DNA from: a bacterium
GTDB taxonomy: Bacteria; Auribacterota; UBA3054
DNA length: 64,000 nt
Assembly (NCBI GenBank): GCA_017616555.1
Contig: JAFZXZ010000022.1
Span: 64,016-128,015 of the forward strand
Reading direction: 5' to 3'
Positions 58,729 to 64,000 of this stretch are shown in pieces. The first letter of the stretch is position 1. Each line of letters opens with the position of its first letter. The notes below the pieces were generated by a model. The model was given only the letters and a program-made list of their open reading frames with translations. It was not told the origin of the DNA and did no database searches. A program made the position numbers and the translations under genes.

Positions 58729-60321
58729 TTAACGTTTCCTTAAGAACGCCAATCCAAAAAGCGCCAGAAGGCCCAGGAAGGCCGGTTCCGGGACCTGCAC
58801 TTCGTACTTCACATTCTTCAAAAGAAGGAAGCGGGGCTCTTCCGTCTCCTGAGGCAAGGCCTCAAGCTGAATGCCGGCATAGTTGGGATAATCTATGGTC
58901 ACATCGGGATAGTACTTGTCGAAGCCCATGCCGTGATCGTAGTAGTCAACCGTCAGCATATGCGAGGCCGTGCCGTAGAGGTGCGTCTTCCCTTCTTCGT
59001 CGTTGAAAAGCTGGATGACATACTTCTTCCAACTGTTGTGGTCCTCCAGAGTCATGCAGTCGTACTTTCTGCCGTTTACGTAGAGGTAGTAGCGGTTGGA
59101 GTACCTCTCGTCGCTCTTGCTGCGGCCAAAATACACGGTCTGCCTGTCGTCTTCGTTGAAAACCGAGAAACCCATACCGCCGGATTTTTGATAGACCTGA
59201 GCGGTCATCCTTAGTTTGGCGCCTGGATAGTCGAACATGTCTCTCGGCACAGAAAGCGCTATTCCCGCCTTGGGCGTTGCTTCCGTGTCGTTGTTGATAG
59301 CTACGTAAACAGCGTTGCTCTCGAAGTTGACGCCTTCGTAATGATCGATGATAGTCGCCTCCAGATTGGGGGCGTTGTCCCCCGTTTGGATGAATTCCGG
59401 ATTGACGTTGAAAAGCGACTGCCCGGGCTGATACTCCGAGAAATCATCCTCGAAGAACGTCTCCCAATACTCCTCTTCCTCGTCCACAACGTAGGAGACT
59501 TTCAGGTTTGAGAAATAGGAGGCCTCCCTGGCTTCGTTGTTTTTCGCCCAGGAAGTGAAGCAGATATAGGTGGGTCTGTAGCCCTGGTAGGTCAGGGCGT
59601 TGCAGCGTCCTGTGTAGATGTCAAAGTAGCTCTGATCATCGGACCAGACTGTGAAATAGGCCAGGTCACAGATGGAAAGGTCCAGGCACAGCTCAAAGTT
59701 GTACCAATTGCCGTCTGTGGGTATGCCGTTAAATTTTGCCAGGTTCCAGCCAAGGTCGTTGCTGGAGACGTAGAAGCGCTCGTCGCCCTTGTTAACTGCA
59801 TCAGATACCACTTCATTAAGATTGTAGCCGTAATGGGCGAGATAAGCTCTCTCTTTACTGAGATCTCCCCCGTTCAGACCGAATCTGGCCATACAGGCGC
59901 CGTTGACGTTGGCGATCCTCAGTTCAGTATAAGCCGCCGCTTTGACGCGGCCCTCGATCTTCAGGAAGCCTTTGGAGGCATCGTATTCCGTCTCGCCCCA
60001 GGTTAGTTTCGTCCTGACGCCACGGCAGCCCTTGCTGTCCTCGCCGATAGACTTGCGGCAAACTTTCAGAAGTTTGTTTCCACTCTCCGCATCCTCCACG
60101 ATCGCGAGCTCGTCGCCGAAAGGCTCGTCGCCTGTAGAGGGCGCGCAGTTAGCGGTCATCTTGTCGATCACATAACCGCTGAAGGGATCTTCCAGACCGC
60201 AAAGCAAGTTGTCCGTCTCGAATTCATTGAAAAGTCCTTCCCACAGGACCGTCGTTTCCGCGGAAGCTAAAAACGCTGAAAAGCAGAAGACAAAAAGCAA
60301 TAACAGAAGATTCTTTTTCAT
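58729..60321 (-). CDS. PEP-CTERM surface protein, paralogue 2
   Basis: 530 residues, same plan as its neighbours: signal peptide (about 1-21, AFLASAET), two related halves (first WEGLFNEFETDNLL, second EDDFSEYQPGQSLF at about 295) and the tail KYEVQVPEPAFLGLLALFGL followed by AFLRKR. The first half is the most diverged of the group. Own terminator; a Shine-Dalgarno AAGGAACAC lies before the ATG and the gene lies downstream of the terminator of paralogue 3. Confidence 0.83.
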   Translation of the reverse strand: MKKNLLLLLFVFCFSAFLASAETTVLWEGLFNEFETDNLLCGLEDPFSGYVIDKMTANCAPSTGDEPFGDELAIVEDAESGNKLLKVCRKSIGEDSKGCRGVRTKLTWGETEYDASKGFLKIEGRVKAAAYTELRIANVNGACMARFGLNGGDLSKERAYLAHYGYNLNEVVSDAVNKGDERFYVSSNDLGWNLAKFNGIPTDGNWYNFELCLDLSICDLAYFTVWSDDQSYFDIYTGRCNALTYQGYRPTYICFTSWAKNNEAREASYFSNLKVSYVVDEEEEYWETFFEDDFSEYQPGQSLFNVNPEFIQTGDNAPNLEATIIDHYEGVNFESNAVYVAINNDTEATPKAGIALSVPRDMFDYPGAKLRMTAQVYQKSGGMGFSVFNEDDRQTVYFGRSKSDERYSNRYYLYVNGRKYDCMTLEDHNSWKKYVIQLFNDEEGKTHLYGTASHMLTVDYYDHGMGFDKYYPDVTIDYPNYAGIQLEALPQETEEPRFLLLKNVKYEVQVPEPAFLGLLALFGLAFLRKR

Positions 60322-60332
60322 AAGTGTTCCTT

Positions 60333-60366
60333 AAAAAACGGGACGCCAGTATTTGACGTCCCGTTT
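60333..60366 (-). terminator. Intrinsic terminator after the 60394 gene
   Basis: 10-bp perfect stem AAACGGGACG / CGTCCCGTTT with an 11-base loop, and a T-run on the minus strand. Confidence 0.88.
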
Positions 60367-60393
60367 ATTAATAACCAGATCAGGCTTTCAGCC

Positions 60394-61950
60394 TTATCTC
60401 ATCTTGCGAACGAAAGCAAGGCCAAGAAGCAGAGCCAGAGCGATGAAGCCCGGTTCCGGAGCCTGGTATTCGATCTTCAGATAGTTCAAAAGAGCGTAGC
60501 GGCCGGGTTCAGTCTGTTCCGCATCGCTGCCCCAGGCCTGGACCTGAATGCCGGTATAAGCTAGATCGTCATCGATCTTGACATCGGGGAAAACCTTGCT
60601 GAAATTGAAGGCTTCGTTCTGGTGGTCCAGAGTAGCCTTGTAGGAGCCGGCATACTCCACGTAAGGAGTGCCTTCCTCGTCATTGGCGATAACCATGACG
60701 GTGTTGACCCACATGTTGTACAGCCAGGTGGGAGTTGCGGCCTGGTACTGGGTGCCGTTGACGTCCATAACGGAGCAGTAAGCGGCATAGTAGCCGAAGC
60801 TGGCCTTAACGTCGGCGGAGGCATTGTACACAGCAGCGCCCCAAATGCCGTTGTCCGGACGATAAACTCTGCTGGTGATGCGGATCTTGGCGTTCGGTTT
60901 GCCGGTGAATTCAGCGGGCAGCGGGACGCCGGCGCCGGTTCTGGGATAACCGCCGTTTTCATTATGCAAGGTTATGTAAGCGCACTTGCCGAAAGGCAGG
61001 CTCTTATCTCTGAAGGTATCAACAACAGTGGCTTCCACATTCGGGGTCACATTGACTTCGCCAACAGGGATGTAGCCGTTGTCGAAGAGCGATTCGCCGG
61101 CAGCGTAAGACTGCATATCATCCTCGAAGGTCGTGACCCAGTTGCCGTCTTCCTCGACGTAAGAAACGCAAATGTTGTCCCAGTAGCCGCCGGCGCGGCC
61201 GGAGCCGTAACCGTTGCCAGTGGCGGTGAAAGAGATGAAGGTCGGAACGTAGCCGCCGTAGCGAAGCGGGTTGGCCGTACGAGTCTCTTCGTAAGTGTCG
61301 GTGTTATCGTCAGTCCAGTACTTGAACGTCACAAGACCTTTGGCAGCGCCGCAAACGATCTCGAAGTTGTACCAAGTGTTGAGAGACTGGCTCTTCCTGG
61401 GACGCAGACGAACGCCGCAGCCGTAGTCGTTGGGGTACTTCCAATCATCGCTGTCCTGGTTGACGCCGCATTTCGGCTTTTCCTGATCGTAGTGGTTAAG
61501 ATAACCGTTGCCGAAGTCGGAAGCCTTCGGGCAGTAGGTGAACATCGTGGCGGAGTTGACGTTGCCGAGACGGATCTCCTCATAACCGGTGTCGACGGTG
61601 TAAACGCGGCCGGTGATCTTGATGCAGCCAAGCAAGGGGTTGTAAGTGGTGTCGCCCCAGTTAAGCTTGATATTGCAGCCTTTGTCGCCGTTGCCAGCTT
61701 CGGTCCTCTTGACCTTCAAAACTTTGCTGTCGTCAAGAGTGGTGATGATAACGTCGCCGGCTTCCGGAGCGGTGCCGTTGCACTTATCGCCGTTGTTCAT
61801 CACTTTGACTTCGTTGCCGTAAGCGTCAACCTGGCCGATGATCTCACCTTCAGCGAAGGATTCGAAATCGCTTTCCCAAAGAACGGTCTCAAAAGAGAAA
61901 GCGAAACTGGCGGCATAAAGCACCGCCGCAATTAAGAGAAGTTTCTTCAT
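60394..61950 (-). CDS. PEP-CTERM surface protein, paralogue 3
   Basis: 518 residues from the ATG at 61950, which has AGAGGTG six bases upstream; a GTG two codons earlier is less likely. Signal peptide (about 1-20), two halves beginning WESDFESFAEGEII and EDDMQSYAAGESLF, and the tail YQAPEPGFIALALLLGLAF followed by VRKMR. Conserved details with paralogues 1 and 4: FTATGNGY...GYWDNICVSYV and YALLNYLKIEY near the tail. A consensus promoter is at 61988-62016. Confidence 0.85.
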   Translation of the reverse strand: MKKLLLIAAVLYAASFAFSFETVLWESDFESFAEGEIIGQVDAYGNEVKVMNNGDKCNGTAPEAGDVIITTLDDSKVLKVKRTEAGNGDKGCNIKLNWGDTTYNPLLGCIKITGRVYTVDTGYEEIRLGNVNSATMFTYCPKASDFGNGYLNHYDQEKPKCGVNQDSDDWKYPNDYGCGVRLRPRKSQSLNTWYNFEIVCGAAKGLVTFKYWTDDNTDTYEETRTANPLRYGGYVPTFISFTATGNGYGSGRAGGYWDNICVSYVEEDGNWVTTFEDDMQSYAAGESLFDNGYIPVGEVNVTPNVEATVVDTFRDKSLPFGKCAYITLHNENGGYPRTGAGVPLPAEFTGKPNAKIRITSRVYRPDNGIWGAAVYNASADVKASFGYYAAYCSVMDVNGTQYQAATPTWLYNMWVNTVMVIANDEEGTPYVEYAGSYKATLDHQNEAFNFSKVFPDVKIDDDLAYTGIQVQAWGSDAEQTEPGRYALLNYLKIEYQAPEPGFIALALLLGLAFVRKMR

Positions 61951-61987
61951 GAACACACCTCTATTGGTTAAAAATATTATTCGCAGT

Positions 61988-62016
61988 ATTATATGAAATC
62001 AGGCCGCCAATTTCAA
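61988..62016 (-). promoter_or_regulatory. Sigma-70-type promoter of the 61950 gene
   Basis: Minus strand: TTGAAA (62011-62016), 17-base spacer, TATAAT (61988-61993), 37 bases before the ATG. Confidence 0.8.
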
Positions 62017-62130
62017 CTTCTTAAAACAATTCCGGCGTTTGCCAGCGCATCTTATTGTTTCGAAATTATTTAATTTCCGATATTTTCAGCGGCAAAAGCC
62101 GTCAAAAATGCCTTTCGAGCCCTTTCCCTG

Positions 62131-62160
62131 TTTCATTTTGAAATTACTTTATGCTACAAT
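62131..62160 (+). promoter_or_regulatory. Possible promoter of the 62219 gene
   Basis: TGcTACAAT (hexamer 62155-62160) with an 18-base spacer to TTTCAT (62131-62136). It lies 58 bases before the ATG. The intergenic region between the two divergent PEP-CTERM genes also has short inverted repeats, notably a 16-bp palindrome GAAATTATTTAATTTC at 62062-62077. Confidence 0.5.
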
Positions 62161-62218
62161 AATGGATAGTGTGTTCGAAAATCTTCCTTTGCTAACCATT
62201 TAACCAACCGATAAACCC

Positions 62219-63766
62219 ATGAAGAAATTATTCCTGCTTTCCCTTTTTGTCGCTCCGGCTATGCTTTTCGCCGCTGTGACGCAGACCGTAATCTTTGAGA
62301 ACAATTTCGACAGTTACGTTCCCGGCAACTTCTACGGCCAGGACGCCGACTACCAGATCATGACATCTGATATTTCCTGCGTCGGCCAAGAGCCGGTCGA
62401 CGGCGAAGTGACCATCGTCTATGACGAAGAACGCGCTTCCAATGTTCTGTACGTCAAAAAGATCAAAGCGCCTGAGGGCTTGTCATCTAGTGACGCAAAA
62501 AAAGACCGCGGTCTCAGGGTGCCTCTCGATTGGGGCAGCATCGATTACGCTAACGGCGAAAACGCCTTTATTTTAGTTACCGGCAAGGTAAAAGTCCCCG
62601 AAGGCAACGGCTACGCCGAGCTTCGTCTCGCCAACACCGCTGACCAATGGATGATGCGTTTTTCTCCGTACGGCGGCGACAGCGGTTACAAGACTTACTT
62701 CTATAACTACAATGACAGCCGTGCCATAAATGCCGGCGCTGCCAACGCCAATGAACCACGCTTCCAGACAGTAGAGGGCAGGACCTCATACACTTCAGGA
62801 GCCGTCAAGTATGACACGTGGTGCGACTTTACGATCGTAATAGACTGCGAGCTCGGCGTTGTGAGATCTTTCGAGATCACCGACAACGACACCTTCAACT
62901 TCGCCAGCGATTACGCAACCATTCTCAAACACTTCCTGGCTGCGCCCGCCTTCTTCGAATTCACTGCCGTCGGCAACGGCTACGATACGAACAGAATGGG
63001 AGCTTACTTCGACGATCTGAAAGTGACCTTCGTCCAGGAGGAGTCCATTCCCTGGGTAACGGTCTTCGAGGATGATTTCTCTACTTACAATGTCGGCGAC
63101 TCACTCACCGAAGTGAATCCAATCTACAAAAGGATCGGCAACGAAGTGACCTACACCGACCTGATCGAAAACGACGGTGTCAGCAACTACGCCAAGATTT
63201 GGATCAACACTCCCAGCGGATATCCCTTCGACGGTATCTTGTACGATATCCCCGCGGAATGCGTTGCTGCCGACGGTACCAAACTAAGGTTCACAGCCAT
63301 CACCAAAGTGCCGGACAACGGCGTTTGGGCTGGATTCTATTGCAACGGCACGCCGGAATGCACCCTCGGCTACCACTCTGCCAACGCCTGGTTCACGACC
63401 TGGAGCGAAGGCGCTTACACCGATCCCCGCTATAGCGGCCGCGAAAGAAACATTCACGGCTCTTATTATACCGGCTGCAGGCTGACCGTTGCCACCGAAG
63501 GAGAGGAGACCTACCTGAAATCCACCCGCATAACCACCGATCAGTCCGGATACACCGATGACCAGTGGGGATGCCCCTGGAGCGAATACTACGTCACCTC
63601 GCTTGCGGAAGTCCCCACCCAGGCCGGTATCACTGTCCAGGGCTGGGATGGTTTCAACGGCCGCTACACCTGCCTTAGATACTTCAAGGTCGAATACGCT
63701 GCTCCGGAACCGGGCATGATCGCTTTGCTCGCGCTCATGGGCCTCGCTTTCCTCCGCAGGAAGTAA
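62219..63766 (+). CDS. PEP-CTERM surface protein, paralogue 4
   Basis: 515 residues. Signal peptide (about 1-19, MLFAAVTQ), halves beginning ENNFDSYVPGNFYGQ and EDDFSTYNVGDSLTE, PEP-CTERM tail AAPEPGMIALLALMGLAF followed by LRRK. Closest to paralogue 1 (shared RGLRVPLDWGSIDYANGEN-like and WCDFTIVIDCELG stretches). Unlike the other three it is on the plus strand and divergent from paralogue 3. The mRNA has a ~50-base leader without clear Shine-Dalgarno. Confidence 0.85.
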   Translation: MKKLFLLSLFVAPAMLFAAVTQTVIFENNFDSYVPGNFYGQDADYQIMTSDISCVGQEPVDGEVTIVYDEERASNVLYVKKIKAPEGLSSSDAKKDRGLRVPLDWGSIDYANGENAFILVTGKVKVPEGNGYAELRLANTADQWMMRFSPYGGDSGYKTYFYNYNDSRAINAGAANANEPRFQTVEGRTSYTSGAVKYDTWCDFTIVIDCELGVVRSFEITDNDTFNFASDYATILKHFLAAPAFFEFTAVGNGYDTNRMGAYFDDLKVTFVQEESIPWVTVFEDDFSTYNVGDSLTEVNPIYKRIGNEVTYTDLIENDGVSNYAKIWINTPSGYPFDGILYDIPAECVAADGTKLRFTAITKVPDNGVWAGFYCNGTPECTLGYHSANAWFTTWSEGAYTDPRYSGRERNIHGSYYTGCRLTVATEGEETYLKSTRITTDQSGYTDDQWGCPWSEYYVTSLAEVPTQAGITVQGWDGFNGRYTCLRYFKVEYAAPEPGMIALLALMGLAFLRRK

Positions 63767-63784
63767 GCGGCAAAAAACAAAACA

Positions 63785-63821
63785 ACAAAAAACGCCGAGT
63801 GAAAGCTCGGCGTTTTTTTTA
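63785..63821 (+). terminator. Bidirectional intrinsic terminator after the 62219 gene
   Basis: 9-bp stem AACGCCGAG / CTCGGCGTT with a 6-base loop, followed by eight T on the plus strand and an A-rich flank on the other side that gives T on the minus strand. Confidence 0.9.
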
Positions 63822-63841
63822 TGATTGGTGCATAAGAAAGA

Positions 63842-64000
63842 TCACATCCACTTTTCCAGTTTGCGGAGGCTCGGGGCTTTTCTGCCCGACTTCATCTCCC
63901 AGATGTTCTCGAAGTCCCAGCCCTTGAAGGTCTCTTTCTTGCGCATGTTCTCGTTACTGACGATGCCTTTGGTGGGCTCCTTGGAGACGCCGAAGTTGTC
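63842..64000 (-). CDS. C-terminal end of a probable GLUG/adhesin-type surface protein (5' truncated)
   Basis: The last 52 codons of a minus-strand gene run off the window; stop TGA at 63842-63844. Residues NMRKKETFKGWDFENIW, then EMKSGRKAPSLRKLE, show the F-x-GWDF..W.....G..P.LR pattern found at the end of GLUG-motif repeats in bacterial surface proteins and M26-type peptidases. There is no PEP-CTERM tail. The rest of the protein is needed for a real assignment. Confidence 0.65.
   Translation of the reverse strand, partial: DNFGVSKEPTKGIVSNENMRKKETFKGWDFENIWEMKSGRKAPSLRKLEKWM

Noticed and set aside
60622-61935. Plus-strand 437-codon frame
   Set aside because: Antisense of PEP-CTERM paralogue 3; no signal or domain.

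Overview
This 64-kb window looks like chromosomal core sequence from a Gram-negative bacterium of the PVC group (Verrucomicrobiota/Lentisphaerota, most like the Lentisphaerota). That placement is an inference from gene content: HPr kinase with HPr but no PTS permease, PPi-dependent phosphofructokinase, a type II pseudopilin set, ExbB/ExbD/TPR/DUF4159 genes, RnfB, and several paralogous proteins ending in PEP-CTERM-type sorting tails. No rRNA, CRISPR array, insertion sequence or phage was seen. One tRNA (Pro, CGG) is present.

Layout. 1-6.9 kb: serine dehydratase, a secreted protein, an AT-rich RhuM/PLD-like gene that may be acquired, then an amidase-murI-membrane protein operon. 6.9-20.5 kb (minus): a long run valS - ROK kinase - maf - FHA/TPR protein - pfp - gspF - gspK - gspH-like - gspI-like - thioredoxin/TPR protein. 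20.6-24.8 kb (plus): a solute-binding lipoprotein and a large secreted endonuclease/exonuclease/phosphatase-fold protein with a ~370-residue internal duplication. 24.8-31.6 kb (minus): tRNA-Pro and hprK - ptsH - secreted protein - dCMP deaminase - glycosyltransferase - mutS2, with raiA upstream. 31.7-33.4 kb (plus): membrane protein and an SDR. 33.3-39.9 kb (minus): nusA - infB - rbfA - nrnA - thioredoxin-reductase-like gene. 40.1-47.8 kb (minus): two TPR proteins - exbB - exbD - exbD - TonB-like/DUF4159 protein - nupC. 47.9-50.1 kb (plus): rnfB and a uracil-type permease. 50.3-56.9 kb (minus): rpmH - rnpA/yidD fusion - yidC - mnmE - a tandem lipopolysaccharide-kinase-like protein. 57-64 kb: four PEP-CTERM paralogues and the end of a probable GLUG-type surface protein.

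The least expected features are at DNA level. (1) A family of intergenic inverted-repeat elements (four clear copies, one shorter relative) has a conserved 55-60-nt centre but arms that differ in sequence between copies while staying complementary within each copy. (2) Five genes have an extended -10 box (TGn-TAWAAT) only 8-9 nt before the ATG and no Shine-Dalgarno sequence, which predicts leaderless mRNAs. (3) A 22-bp perfect palindrome sits just upstream of the uracil permease start. At protein level the notable items are the in-frame RnpA-YidD fusion, a MutS2 with no Smr domain, a membrane protein with two lipopolysaccharide-kinase-like domains of which the first has lost its catalytic Asp, and a TonB-like N-terminus joined to DUF4159 inside an ExbBD operon.
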